Assembly (NCBI RefSeq): GCF_014352955.1
Contig: NZ_CP060691.1
Location: 496,001-560,000 of the forward strand
DNA: 64,000 bases
DNA from: Mycoplasma sp. Pen4
GTDB lineage: Bacteria; Bacillota_I; Bacilli_A; Mycoplasmatales; Metamycoplasmataceae
Direction of reading: 5' to 3'
Within the stretch, counting starts at the first letter, position 1, and the number at the start of each line of letters is the position of its first letter. Under the pieces are notes generated by a model that did no database searches, was not told where the DNA came from, and was given only the letters and a program-made list of their open reading frames with translations. Positions 22,578 to 33,867 of the stretch are shown in pieces. The translations under genes were made by a program, and so were the position numbers.

Positions 22578-23768
22578 ATGAAATTAAAATGATTTAGTCG
22601 AATAATGATTGGTTCCTTAGCAACACTCTCACAAGTGGCGCTAATCACATCGTGCAAAACAAACAATTCAGTTATTGCAGAAAATGACAATCCAACAAAA
22701 ACTGAAACACCAGATAAAACAAATGATAACCCAATAAAAGAATATAAAAATGAGTTGAATAATATTATTCTACAAAACAAAGAAAATGATTTATTAAATG
22801 ATTTATTGCAAACAAAAATCAGAGATATCGAACTAATAGAAGAAAACCAAAACAACAATGATATAGATTTAAAAGTTTTAGAAAATAAAGATACATTCAT
22901 TCAGAATGTAAATTTAATATTAAATAAAACTGATAATAAACTACAAAAAATCCAAAATGAATTCTCAGAACTAAATATTGATTATTCAGCTATTAATAAG
23001 ATGAATAATTACTTGATCTCAAAAAATCAAGATCTTGCTGAAAATCAATTTATAACATTTAAGAATAACGTTTTATCAAAAGCACTTGACGAACTCGGAA
23101 ATTACTTGGATATAACAAAAAACGGTAATTTAAGTTTTATTAGCAAACAAAGAGAAATAGTAACAAAATGAAGAAATTTCATTCGAGATAATTTACCACA
23201 AGGTTATGCATTGGTTAATAGAATTGCAGACGGTGATACTATTTATGGTCCTTTCTATAATAATCCTTCTAATGGTGTAAAATTTGGATCAAAATTATTG
23301 ATCTCGATTGTTGAAGATGATTCAGGAGAAACAAGAGAAAAATCAACCGGAGTGCGTTTCAGAGGCGTTGACACACCTGAAACGCTTAAAAATAATCCTG
23401 AAAAAGATAGACATTTAGCAAAATACGAAGCAGAATGAGGAGAAAAAGCTAAAATTTACTTTACAGAATTAATTAGAAAAAATGCCGGTTTAATTTACTT
23501 ATACAAAAGCACTGAAGATCATTATGGTCGTTGAATAGCATTATTTTTCACTAATCAAGATATGAATAATGAAACAGAACTTTCTGTACAAATGGTTAGA
23601 GATGGTTATGCACGTGTTGCATATATAAGTAATTCAGGTAAATTTAAAGCTAAAGGTGAAATCGAAAAAGCTTTTTATAAAACAATTTTAGAAGCACAAA
23701 CATATGCAAGAGAAAATCATTTAGGTTTTTGAAACATTGGACTTAAAGAAGTTTTCGGAAAATCTTAA
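22578..23768 (+). CDS. Surface lipoprotein nuclease (thermonuclease/SNase domain)
   Basis: 396 residues. A signal peptide ends in the lipobox LITSC (Cys26), so the protein is anchored outside the membrane. Residues 30-200 are an Asn/Lys/Glu-rich helical stalk with Pro/Thr near the start. The SNase domain begins at about 212 (ADGDT), with Arg262 and Asp265/Glu268 in VRFRGVDTPE and the second Arg in HYGRWIA, matching the catalytic Arg/Glu set. It should degrade host nucleic acids to supply nucleotides. TAAGGAG precedes the ATG. Own terminator. Confidence 0.92.
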
Positions 23769-23800
23769 TAAAAAACTCTTTTCACTATGAGATAGAGTTA

Positions 23801-23829
23801 AAAAACACACCCCTTGAGTGTGTTTTTTT
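23801..23829 (+). terminator. Terminator of the nuclease gene
   Basis: Stem AACACAC/GTGTGTT followed by seven T; a weaker hairpin AACTCT/AGAGTT lies just upstream. Confidence 0.85.
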
Positions 23830-23891
23830 CTAATAAAATTATATAATTTAATAAATATAAATATTTATTAAATATTTTAAAAAGGAGTAAT

Positions 23892-25838
23892 ATGCCAACT
23901 GATAAAAATCAAACATATAATGCGAGTAATATTCAGTTCTTAGAAGGACTTGAACACGTTCGTAAAAGACCAGGTATGTACATTGGGTCAACATCTAAAA
24001 CAGGACTTCACCACTTAGTGTGAGAGATTGTTGATAACTCTGTTGATGAATGTATGGCAGGTTTCGCATCTAGAATTGATATAACAATAACACCTGATAA
24101 CTCAATTATTGTTGAAGATAACGGTCGTGGTATCCCTGTTGATACACATGAAAGATTTAAAATTAGTGCACTTGAAGTTGTTTTAACAAAGCTTAATGCC
24201 GGTGGTAAATTTGAATCAAATGCCTACAAAGTAAGTGGTGGGCTTCACGGGGTTGGAGCTAGTGTTGTTAATGCGTTATCAGATTCGTTTAAAGCATGAG
24301 TTAAGCGTAATGGAAAAGTTCACTATGCTGAATTTGCAAATGGTGGAAAAACAATTCAATCAACACACGTAATTGGTGAATGTGCACTTGAAGAAACTGG
24401 TACAAAAATTCAATTCCATCCTGATTACCTTGTAATGGAAAAACTTCCATTTGACAAAGAATTAATAATTGACCATGCAAAACAAATAGCACACTTAAAC
24501 AAAGGTTTATATGTCTCTGTTACTGATTTAAGAGATAATACAACAGTTGATTTCCAATACGACAATGGTATTATTGATTATGTACATGAATTAAATGAAG
24601 GTTATAAACCGGTTACAGATGTTATTTATGCTGAAGGTGAATATTCTACAAAAAACCAAAAAGATGAAGAAGTAGTCATTGGTGTTGAAGTTGCTTTACA
24701 ATATCTTTCAGACTTATATCGTGGAAACATTATTTCATATACAAACAATATTTCAACACATGAAGGTGGATCACACGTATCAGGTTTCTATGATGCTTTA
24801 ATGCGTCTTGTAAACAACTATGCAATAGAAAAAGGTGTAATCAAATCTGATAGTGAAAAATTCACTCGTGACGACTTAATCGAAGGTGTTACTGCTGTTA
24901 TTTCAATTAAACACCCTGATCCTGAATTCGAAGGACAAACAAAAGGTAAATTAGGTTCAAAAGATGCTCGTCAAGCAGTTAATAAAGTTTTAAGTCCTAT
25001 TTATGAACGTTTCTTAAATGAAAACCCAGAAGTTGCTAAAAAAGTACTTGATATTGCTGTAACTGCAAGAAAAGGGCGTTTAGCTTCAAATGCAGCACGT
25101 GAAAATGCTCGTAGAAAAAATGTATTTGAATCAGGTGGTTTACCAGGAAAATTATCAGATTGTACATCTAAAAACGCTGAAATCTCAGAACTTTACATAG
25201 TCGAAGGGAACTCGGCTGGTGGATCGGCTAAAATGGGTAGAGATAGAAAAACTCAAGCAATCTTACCATTACGTGGAAAAATCATTAATGTTGAAAAATC
25301 ACGTCAAGAAAAAGTTTTAGCTAATGAAGAAATTCTTTCATTAATTACTGCTCTTGGAACAGGTTTAGGTGATAACTTCAATATTAACAAATTAAGATAT
25401 CACAAAATTGTCATTATGACTGATGCCGATGTCGATGGTGCTCACATTAGAACATTACTCCTTACATTCTTCTATAGATACTTTAAGTCATTAATTGAAA
25501 ACGGATTTATCTATATTGCTCAACCACCTCTTTACAAAATCCAACAAGGTAAGATAGTTGAATATGCTTACAACGATGAGCAAAAAGATGAAATTATGGC
25601 AAAATTAAATCCAGCTAATAAAATTACTATTCAACGTTACAAAGGACTTGGGGAAATGGATCCAGAGCAACTTTGAGAGACAACAATGGACCCTGAAAAA
25701 CGTAAAATGTTACAAGTACAAGTTGAAGATGCATATCGTGCAGATTTAATCTTTGAAACATTAATGGGTGAAAGAGTTGAACCAAGACGTGAGTTTATTC
25801 AAACACACGCTAAATATGTTAAAAACATTGATTTATAA
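23892..25838 (+). CDS. gyrB: DNA gyrase subunit B
   Basis: 648 residues. GHKL ATPase motifs ([32 protein letters not shown]), transducer domain, then TOPRIM with EGNSAGGSA and DADVDGAHI. The C terminus [14 protein letters not shown] favours GyrB over ParE. It supplies the ATPase half of gyrase for negative supercoiling. AAAGGAG precedes the ATG. gyrA is not adjacent. Confidence 0.93.
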
Positions 25839-25861
25839 TAAATAATTAGATGATCAAGAGG

Positions 25862-25891
25862 CACAAGTTATTTAACTTGTGTTTTATTTTG
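25862..25891 (+). terminator. Terminator of gyrB
   Basis: Stem CACAAGTT/AACTTGTG followed by a T-rich tail. Confidence 0.85.
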
Positions 25892-25911
25892 CGACTTGAA
25901 TTAAGGCAAAT

Positions 25912-25935
25912 AAAAAATAGTCTCAAGGACTATTT
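25912..25935 (-). terminator. Terminator of valS-folD
   Basis: Stem AAATAGTC/GACTATTT overlapping the folD stop codon, followed by TTTTTTATTT. Confidence 0.8.
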
Positions 25936-26760
25936 AAGTATATCAATTAAGTTTTTCATAAGTGCCATAACAGTCATTGGACCAACACCACCAGGCACTG
26001 GTGTGATAGCAGATACTTTGTCTTTTACATCTTCAAAGTCTACATCACCACATAATTCTTTTGTTAATTGGTTGTCTAAGTTTGTACCAACGTCGATAAC
26101 AATTGCATCTTTTTTAAGATTATGTGCTTTTACGAATTTTGCAACACCGATAGCCACAATAACAATATCACCTGTTTCAACACCTTTGATACCAGTGTCT
26201 TCATTGTATGTTGCAACTGTTGCGCCTTGACGTTTAATAATGTGAGCTAATGGTTTTCCAACTACATGTGAACGACCAACAACACAAACTTTTTTATTTT
26301 TAACATCAATATTGTAATGTTTCATTAATTCTAAAACACCTCTTGCTGTTGCAGGAACAAAGTGTTTATCTTTAGAATCATTGTAAAGTCTGAATTCGTT
26401 TTTTGTTGATAAACCATCAATATCTTTATTATATGGTACTGCATCTAAAATAACTTGTGTAGGTAAATGTTTAGGTAATGGCAATTGAATGATAATACCA
26501 TCATTTTTATCGTTAATACGATCCATTTTCTTCAATAATTTATCTTGTTCAATATTTTCATCAAATTTATATAATGTTGCTTCAATTCCTAAATCTTCAG
26601 CAACTGCGATTTTACGAGCAACATATTTATTTGAAGCTTCATTGTCTCCTACTTGGACAATAGCAAGACGAATTTTACGATCTAAATCAAAGCTTTCTAA
26701 TTCTTGTTTTAATTTTGCTAATTCGCTTTTAGCAAGTTCTTTTCCACTTAATATTTGCAT
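25930..26760 (-). CDS. folD: Bifunctional methylenetetrahydrofolate dehydrogenase/cyclohydrolase
   Basis: 276 residues. Catalytic YVARK with the family Lys, IQLPLPKHL, CVVGRSHVVGKPLA and TPVPGGVGPMT are all present. It interconverts 5,10-methylene- and 10-formyl-THF. GGAGG lies inside the valS tail; the genes overlap by 13 bp, so translation is coupled. Confidence 0.96.
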   Translation of the reverse strand: MQILSGKELAKSELAKLKQELESFDLDRKIRLAIVQVGDNEASNKYVARKIAVAEDLGIEATLYKFDENIEQDKLLKKMDRINDKNDGIIIQLPLPKHLPTQVILDAVPYNKDIDGLSTKNEFRLYNDSKDKHFVPATARGVLELMKHYNIDVKNKKVCVVGRSHVVGKPLAHIIKRQGATVATYNEDTGIKGVETGDIVIVAIGVAKFVKAHNLKKDAIVIDVGTNLDNQLTKELCGDVDFEDVKDKVSAITPVPGGVGPMTVMALMKNLIDILK

Positions 26761-29234
26761 TTTAATTCCTCCAAGTATTGTTGTAATTCTTCCTTATACT
26801 TTTCTAACTTATCTTGTTCTGCTTTTACTTTGTCAGCAGGCGCTTTGGCAACGAAATTAGGATTTTGAAGTATTTGAGAAGCTCTTTTAATTTCAAATTC
26901 AACCTTAGCAATTTTTTGTATTAATAATTGTTTATTAGTTTCTTTTGTTTCAGCAGATTGTTCAATGTATAAATTGTTTTCTGATAAAGCAACTAAGTAA
27001 TCGTTGTTATCTTTGTATTCTGCATTTGTCATTTTGTTAATTGTTTCAATTGCTACTGCAGGAACCTTATTTTCTAAACTATAGCATAGTGATTCTTTCT
27101 TAGAAATCTTATTCTCTTCACGATATTTTCTTAACTCAGATACAACTTCTGTGATTAAGTCAATATATTTAACATTGTAATCATCATTAAATTTAGGTCA
27201 TTCTTGTTCTAATAGTTCTTGTCCAAAAACATCTGTGTATATTCTATCTGTAATAAATGGCATAAATGGATGTAATACCACTAATGTTTTAGCAAGCACA
27301 TCAAGTGCTGCTTGTTTAGAATATGCACTCTTTAAAAACTCAATATATCAACCACTTAAATCATCAAATAAGTAGTGGTAAATATCATTGGCAACAACGG
27401 TAAACTCATAAGTTTCCATCATTTGGTTAATTCTTTCACTAAGTTTACTTAACTTATCTAAAATTCATTTATCAGCATCTGTTTGCTCGATATCATTGTT
27501 TGGTAAATCGTTGATGTATTTTGCAACGTTTCAAAGTTTATTATTAACTCTTCATGCAGCTTCAACTTTTTCAGTTGAGAAACGAATATCTAATCCAGGT
27601 GTTGTATTTGTGATTAAGAATCATCTTAAAGCATCAGAACCATATTCATCAATTAAATCCATTGGATCAACACCATTGTTAAGTGATTTAGACATTTTAC
27701 GGCCTTGTGCATCACGAATAAGTCCATGAAGCAGCACATTATCAAATGGTTTTTTGTCCATGAATTCTAAACCGAAGAAATACATACGAGCTACTCAGAA
27801 AAAGATAATGTCATAACCAGTTACTAATAAACTAGTCGGATAATAACGATCTAATTTAGCATCATTTTCAGGTCAACCAAGGAAACTGAATGGAGCTAAA
27901 CCAGATGAAAATCATGTATCAAGTACATCGGGATCTTGTGTTCATCCTTCTCCAGGTGATTCTACTTGAACTTTAACATTGCCTTGTTCATCATATCATG
28001 CAGGAATTTGATGACCCCATCATAATTGACGCGAAATTGTTCAGTCATGAACATTTTCCATTCATTGGCGCATTGTTAATTCGAATCTTTTAGGTAAGAA
28101 ACCAACTCCATGACCTGAGTCTAAATCGTTTAAAATTAAATCTCTAAAATGATCCATTTTAACAAATCATTGTGGTAAGACCAATACTTCTACCGATGTT
28201 TTTGAACGATCTGAAATACCAACATTTGAGTTTACTTCTTCAACTTTTTCTAAATAATTGTTTTCTACAAGATATTGCGCAATTGCTTCTCTTGCTTCAA
28301 AACGTTCTAATTTATCAAATTGTGAATCAGGAGCATTAATAAATCCTTTTTTATCGATTGTTTCAATTATTTCTAAACCAATCTTTTTAATAATGTCAAT
28401 ATCAACTTCAGCATGAGCTGAAAGTTTCATTAAACCAGTACCAAATGCGGGATCAACATATTCATCTGCAATAATCGGTAATTCTTTCTTAGTAACTGGG
28501 TGAATTACAGATTTTCCAAGTAATGATTGATAACGTTCGTCATTTGGATTGAACACTACGGCAACGTCAGATAATAATGTCTCTGTTCTAACTGTTGCAA
28601 TAACTAAATCTTGATCTGTATCTTTAACACGGTATTTAATGTAGTACATTTTTTGTTGTGTTGGTTCATTGTTTACTTCAATGTTAGAAAGCGCTGTTTG
28701 TAACTTAACGTCTCAATTAATTGCTCTAACACCTTTGTAGATTAAGCCTTTATTGTAAAGATCAATGAAAACCTTGTTAACAGCATCATTAGCTTTCTGA
28801 TCTAAAGTGAAACGTTCATTTTGATAATCAAGTGCTAATCCAACTGCTGCTCATTGTTTTCTAAATAATTCAGCATATTCTTTCTTTCAATCTCAAACAC
28901 GCTCAATAAATTTCTCTCTACCTAAATCAAGACGAGTTAATCCTTCATTTTTGTAAAGTACATCTTCAACTTTAGATTGTGTCGCAATTCCGGCATGATC
29001 CATCCCTGGTAATCATAAAACATCATAACCAGTTAGTTTTTTGTGTCTAATGATTGTGTCAGCAATAAATACATCAAGAGCATGACCAAGGTGTAATTTT
29101 CCAGTCACATTCGGTGGGGGTAAAATAACAGTAAATGGTCTTTTTGCTTCATCGTGTGTTTGGAAATATTTCTTATCTTGTCATTTCTTTTCTATGCCTT
29201 TTACAACATCTTTGTGATTGTAAATTTTCTCCAT
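26748..29234 (-). CDS. valS: Valyl-tRNA synthetase
   Basis: 828 residues. The HIGH motif is in [15 protein letters not shown] (about 39-53), editing domain in the middle, [12 protein letters not shown] in the second half and a C-terminal coiled coil (about 760-825, alternating Lys/Glu/Leu). AGGAG precedes the ATG, and a TATAAT lies about 60 nt upstream. No T-box is visible. Confidence 0.97.
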
Positions 29235-29459
29235 AATTACTCCTGAAAATATAAGGTTTAATATTACATATTAAGTTATCATAATTATACCACTTTTGCT
29301 TGTGTTTTATTGGCTTATATTAAGGTTGCAAAGCAAAAACTAAAAACACTTGGACATAGTTATAAACAATCAAAACCGCAATAATAAAAGGCAAACAATT
29401 CACATCATTTGCCTAAACAAAAAACATTAAATCAATTTGCGATTAATTGGTTTTATTCT

Positions 29460-30866
29460 TTAATTGTTTTTTATAGCCTTTTTCAATTCAATTAATAATT
29501 CGTTTGATACTTCACCAGGTGTTTTAACATTATATATTCACACTATTTTCTTCGAGATTTTTTTAGCTATTTTGTATCATTCTTCATTTTGATTATATTT
29601 GTTATAAAACTTTTCGTATAAATCAATGTGTTGATTTTCAAGTGAACGTCTTTGATCACCGTTTTTTGCTGAATTAATTCTTCTTTCTCTTATTTTTGCG
29701 TAATTATCTACAGTAAAAATAATTAATAAATCCAACTTTGGTTTGGTTAATAAAAACCACTTATTTCAAAACTTTAATCTCTTTCATAATTTAATTTCTT
29801 TTGAATCTGTGATTGCTTTTTCTTCAATTAAAACGTCACCATATAAGAAACTATCGACCATGTGTCGATCTAAAATAACATTTTTGCCAACATACTTATC
29901 TAAAACTTCCATATCATTGATAAATTTGGCTTGATTTGTGAAAAACATTTTTTGAGACTCAATGAAAGGTAATTCTCCTTTCAAACTTTTAATGTAGTTG
30001 TTTTCGCCTTCGATATAGTCTCTTTCATCAATTAATTCAAAATTATTGTTTTTTATAAATTCTTGAAGCTGGGTCTTTTTTAAAATTGTTGTTTTACCAA
30101 CACAACCCGGCCCTGTAATTGCGATATGTACGTTTTTATTAGTGATTTTAATTACAAAAATATACATTGAAAGTAATAAGAAACAAATATTGATTATTAC
30201 AACACTTCAATTTATTACACCTAAACTAGAGAAGAAAATGATTGATAATATGTTTTTGAATTGTCACATAATTCATGATTCAGTAAAACCTAAAATCATC
30301 ATTAATGCGCAAATAACAAGTAGAACATCTATTGAAATCACTATGATCTTTCCTCATGTTTTATTCACAAAATCTGAACCAAAAGTTGCTGTAGATCCAA
30401 TGTTTGATAAATATATATCTGTTATTTTAGGAATTGCAAATCAGAATATTGCAAATAATATTCCAAATAAAATGACAATAAATACTCAAACAATTCAATT
30501 AGTTCTATAAACTTTTATCTTATTTTTGTATTTTTCTTTTATTCACAAGAATATGAATAATAAAATGTAAATAATGTACAAAATAAAGTCACCTAGCAAG
30601 TTTATTGACAATACATATGCACCAAAAAATCCAGCATTAAGTATTGCTAATAAAAATGCTCAATGAATCCTTTTATAAAATCAATATGTTCCTAAAAAAC
30701 CTGTGATAGCAGATATCCCTACACATATTGCTAATATTTTGGATGTTAAACTCATTGTCTCTGTTCAAATGAAACTAGATGTATTTAATGAAAAGAATGT
30801 AAAAAATGTTGTAATCAATGATAATGTAATTACCAATGAAATATCATAAAATCTTCTTTTATTCAC
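29460..30866 (-). CDS. PnuC-family transporter fused to a P-loop nucleoside kinase
   Basis: 468 residues in one frame from a GTG at 30866 (AAAGGA 6 nt upstream) to TAA; no TAA or TAG interrupts it. Residues 1-240 hold about seven membrane segments with a PnuC-like pattern, including FTESWIMWQFKN and the Trp-rich end of the fold. Residues 250-468 form a soluble kinase: Walker A GPGCVGKTT (252-260), DER near 281, DRHMVD at 333-338 (the DRx motif of nucleoside kinases), and an Arg-rich lid (RERRINSAKNGDQRR). PnuC proteins move nicotinamide riboside, and relatives carry deoxynucleosides or vitamins; trapping by phosphorylation follows. The fusion suggests import and phosphorylation in one protein. 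Substrate not decided: nicotinamide riboside or a deoxynucleoside. Confidence 0.8.
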
Positions 30867-31161
30867 TGTGTCCTTTCTATAATAAATTAATAAATATAAG
30901 TAAATAGTTAAAAATTTTAAACCTATGTCTTAGGTATATTTGACAATATGGTTTTAAAAAATAAGGCAATAATATTTGATTAAGAAATCAAAAAATATAA
31001 AAAACATTATCATATCATTATAACACCTAGTCAAACATCATAGAAACAACTGAAACAAAAAGTGAAATTTAATGAAAAATATTTCACATTTTTTCATAAA
31101 TCAAACATCTATTATAAAAATGATCAATCTAATTTAAAAGTAAATATAGTACAATATGTAT
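30867..31161. other. Gene-free interval between divergent units
   Basis: No ORF of substance and no strong hairpin. It should hold the promoters for the PnuC-kinase gene (left) and smpB (right; TACAAT at 31150-31155). Confidence 0.6.
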
Positions 31162-31599
31162 ATGAAAATTATTACTAGTAATAAAGTTGCTCATAGAGAT
31201 TATGAAATCATAGATAAATATGAAGCAGGTATTTCTCTTATGGGTTGAGAAGTTAAGACAGCAAGAAACAACTCAGTTGATTTATCAAATGCTTACTGCT
31301 CAATTTATAAAGATGAAATTTATTTGAAAGAAGCGTATTTTAAACAATATATGCAAGTAAAATGCGATGAAACAAGAGATCGTAAATTACTTATGCATAA
31401 GTCTGAAATTAGAAAACTTCAATTCAAATCACAATCTCAGGGATTAACAATTATTCCATTAAAACTTTATTTTACAAATAGTTCTCATATCAAACTTGAA
31501 TTAGCACTAGCTAAAGGTTTAAAAAAATACGATAAACGTGACAAAATAGCTAAAGAAGAAACTAATCGTCGCATAGCTAAGACATTAAAATTCTACTAG
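31162..31599 (+). CDS. smpB: SsrA-binding protein SmpB
   Basis: 145 residues: oligonucleotide-binding beta barrel with HRDYEI, GWEVKTARNNSVDLSNAY, and a Lys/Arg-rich C-terminal tail (DKRDKIAKEETNRRIAKTL). It carries tmRNA to stalled ribosomes. The ATG follows a TACAAT by 6 nt with no Shine-Dalgarno (leaderless). The last base of its TAG stop is the first base of tmRNA. Confidence 0.96.
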
Positions 31600-31980
31600 G
31601 GGATATAATGGTTTCGACACATTCTTGGTTATTGGCATTGCAGTAGTGTGGCAGACTATAATTGCTACTAGGCTTTTCTAAATGGAAAAGAAGAAAAACA
31701 AGTTTCAAACTACAACATGTTTGCAAACAGAAACTTTTTCGCATTCGCTTAATATATAGAAGCATGCAGCATTCTTTAAACTTGCCTTAGGTTTCTAGAG
31801 TGTAGTCTTATAAGGATGGTTATTGATTTGACGAGTCAATGATGAAATTTAGTCAAGTTTGTCTGATAACTTTTTGTTTGTTTCAGTATCTTATGAGCTT
31901 TATTTAAAAACAAAATAAACTGTAGACGTGTCAATGTTCTAAGTGTGTGGACAGGGGTTCGACTCCCCTTATCTCCACCA
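31599..31980 (+). ncRNA. ssrA: tmRNA
   Basis: 382 nt. The tRNA-like ends pair exactly: 5' GGGGATA with 3' TATCTCC, then A and an encoded CCA. The 5' region has the usual GGTTTCGACA and the T arm is GGGGTTCGACTCCCC. The tag frame starts about 31683 with GKEEKQ and ends NRNFFAFA followed by TAA at about 31751. It rescues stalled ribosomes with SmpB. No separate promoter is evident, so it is probably cut from the smpB transcript. Confidence 0.95.
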
Positions 31981-31982
31981 AT

Positions 31983-32057
31983 GCCGCTTTAGTTTTAGTG
32001 GTAAAACAGTTGACTCGTAACCAACCATCATGAGTTCGATTCTCATAAGCGGCACCA
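31983..32057 (+). tRNA. tRNA-Thr (CGU)
   Basis: 75 nt with encoded CCA. Acceptor GCCGCTT/AAGCGGC, D arm GTTT/AAAC, T arm ATGAG/CTCAT. The anticodon loop CTCGTAA gives CGU. The last anticodon-stem pair (31-39) is an A-C mismatch. Two bases after tmRNA, so same transcript. Confidence 0.93.
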
Positions 32058-32070
32058 AATCGTATATTTT

Positions 32071-32093
32071 AGTTCCATTCGGAACTTTTTTTA
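32071..32093 (+). terminator. Terminator of smpB-ssrA-tRNA-Thr
   Basis: AGTTCC-ATTC-GGAACT followed by seven T. Confidence 0.88.
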
Positions 32094-32114
32094 TTAACTT
32101 TTAACCCTTGGACA

Positions 32115-32146
32115 TAATAAAAAACTAGATATTGCTACCTAGTTTT
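32115..32146 (-). terminator. Terminator of the first YitT gene
   Basis: Stem AAAACTAG/CTAGTTTT followed by a minus-strand T-run. Confidence 0.8.
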
Positions 32147-32161
32147 ACTATTTATTAATTA

Positions 32162-33688
32162 TTAGAATTTATCTTGTGGTAGATATACATTTCCATCAAC
32201 GCTTCTTACGTTTGAAACTGCGATAAAGGCATCTTGATCAATATCACGAACATCTTTAATAATACGTAATAATTGTCTGAATAATCCTATTGATGTAATT
32301 ACATTTACATCTTCGCCTTTAAATCCACCTTTTGCTTGGAAAATTGTCATACCTTGAACAATTTTATTATCTGAATTAATTCTGTTTTGAATTTCGCTTG
32401 ATTTTGCTGAGAAAATTTCAACACGAACAAGTTTAAATTTAGGGAATAATTTATCTAATACTGAGATATAGAATACGTTAGATAAAATTGTAGCAATGAA
32501 GTTTGGTGATAAGTATAATTCAAATCCATATGCATATTTATGAAGTGTATCAATAAGTTTTTGTCTTTCGCCAATAACTCCAGCTCATTCTACTTGTAAT
32601 TTAGTTACATCTGCTGAACCAACAATTGGACTTACAACAGAATCATTGAAGAATGTTGCTGTGAATGTGTTGTTTGCAATATTTGCAGCAACATTATCTT
32701 TGTTAACTAAGTCGTTTAAGTGTTTAATTACAGTTTCATCTTCGATATTAAAGTGTTTTATAAATAATTCAACATTTCATGTACCAATCATTGTGGCTTC
32801 ATAAGCATCTTTTTGTGCTGTATTAAGTAAGATTGAACCAGGTAATCACGATCCAATTAAAACAGCAATTAACACAATAATAATATTCATGTATCCTGAA
32901 ATTGAACCAAATGATTTTTGTTTTTCATTAGCATATCATTCACCAATAACTCCAGTAACACCGGCTGTACCACCAATGATTTGGATAATAGCAAATACAT
33001 AAGCTAAGAAAATACCATAAACACTAGCATATAGCATTAAAGCAATAATATTACCTGCATTACTTTGTGTTCATAATAATGGAACAAGACCACTTAATGG
33101 CTTATTAAAATTGCTAAGTGCTTCTTTAACTGTACTATTTGAGAAGTCTCCAATAATAAAGACATTATTTGCCCCTGGAATTAAACCAATTCCGAATGAA
33201 ACAAATGATGAAACAACTAAAAATAAAATTGTTAAGTTTGTGAATACTTTTCCTACCCTTTTATAACCAAAGTAGAATATCGGAATACTTAAGATGATAT
33301 ATGCAATTCAGAAAATAAATTGCTCAATTAAGTTTCTCATACCTTCATCTACTTGATTTGGTCCTAATTCAACTACTGTAATTTTTGCAGCTGATTGACC
33401 GAAAGCAGCTAAACCAAAGTTATAAATACCAACGTTTTTAACGAAGAACACTGATACAACCCCGAAAACAACAGCTGTAAGTGAAGTAATTAAAATTAAT
33501 TTCCATGTTGATAAATGTTGATAGAAATAATTAAGTTTTAAACCAACATTAGACATTTTTGTTCTTTTGTACACTGTGTTACGTTTTTTAATTTCAGCAC
33601 AATGTTGATCAATGTCTTCGATAATTTCTTTGACTTCATCTAAAACAAGTTTGGAATCTTCAGTTTCACTTGTTTGTTTTTTAAACAT
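32162..33688 (-). CDS. YitT-family membrane protein (first copy)
   Basis: 508 residues, longer than the roughly 290 of Bacillus YitT. An acidic/basic N-terminal extension (1-65) precedes at least five membrane segments with FGLAAFGQSAAKITV and GGTAGVTGVIGEW, the glycine-rich element of the family. The loop at about 290-380 is long and hydrophilic. The C terminus is the small cytosolic DUF2179-type domain (EIFSAKSSEIQ ... VNVITSIGLFRQLLRIIKDVD-like). Function of the family is unknown. AAAGGAA precedes the ATG. A relative lies at 60289-61707. Confidence 0.8.
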
Positions 33689-33830
33689 ATCGTTCCTTTC
33701 CTATATATAAAAAAATAAATTTAGTGCTTTGGCACTAATCTCTTTTTATATTTTACTACTTTTTAAGGGGTTTTTCATCATTTTTTCAAAAATGGAACGC
33801 AAAATTACCATAAATTGTGCAAAAATATGA

Positions 33831-33859
33831 AAAAAGAATATGTTAATAAACATACTCTT
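33831..33859 (-). terminator. Terminator of the deaminase gene
   Basis: Stem AAGAGTATGTT/AACATATTCTT (one wobble) followed by six T. Confidence 0.75.
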
Positions 33860-33867
33860 AATTTCTT

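Noticed and set aside
25850..26230. Plus-strand ORF of 126 codons after gyrB
   Set aside because: It begins in the gyrB terminator and is antisense to folD.
29784..30167. The kinase part as a separate gene starting at the ATG at 30167
   Set aside because: No Shine-Dalgarno is present there, and the frame runs on without TAA or TAG to a GTG with a good ribosome site, covering a complete PnuC-type domain.
30142..30510. Plus-strand ORF of 122 codons
   Set aside because: It is the antisense of the transporter domain, with no ribosome site and no homology.
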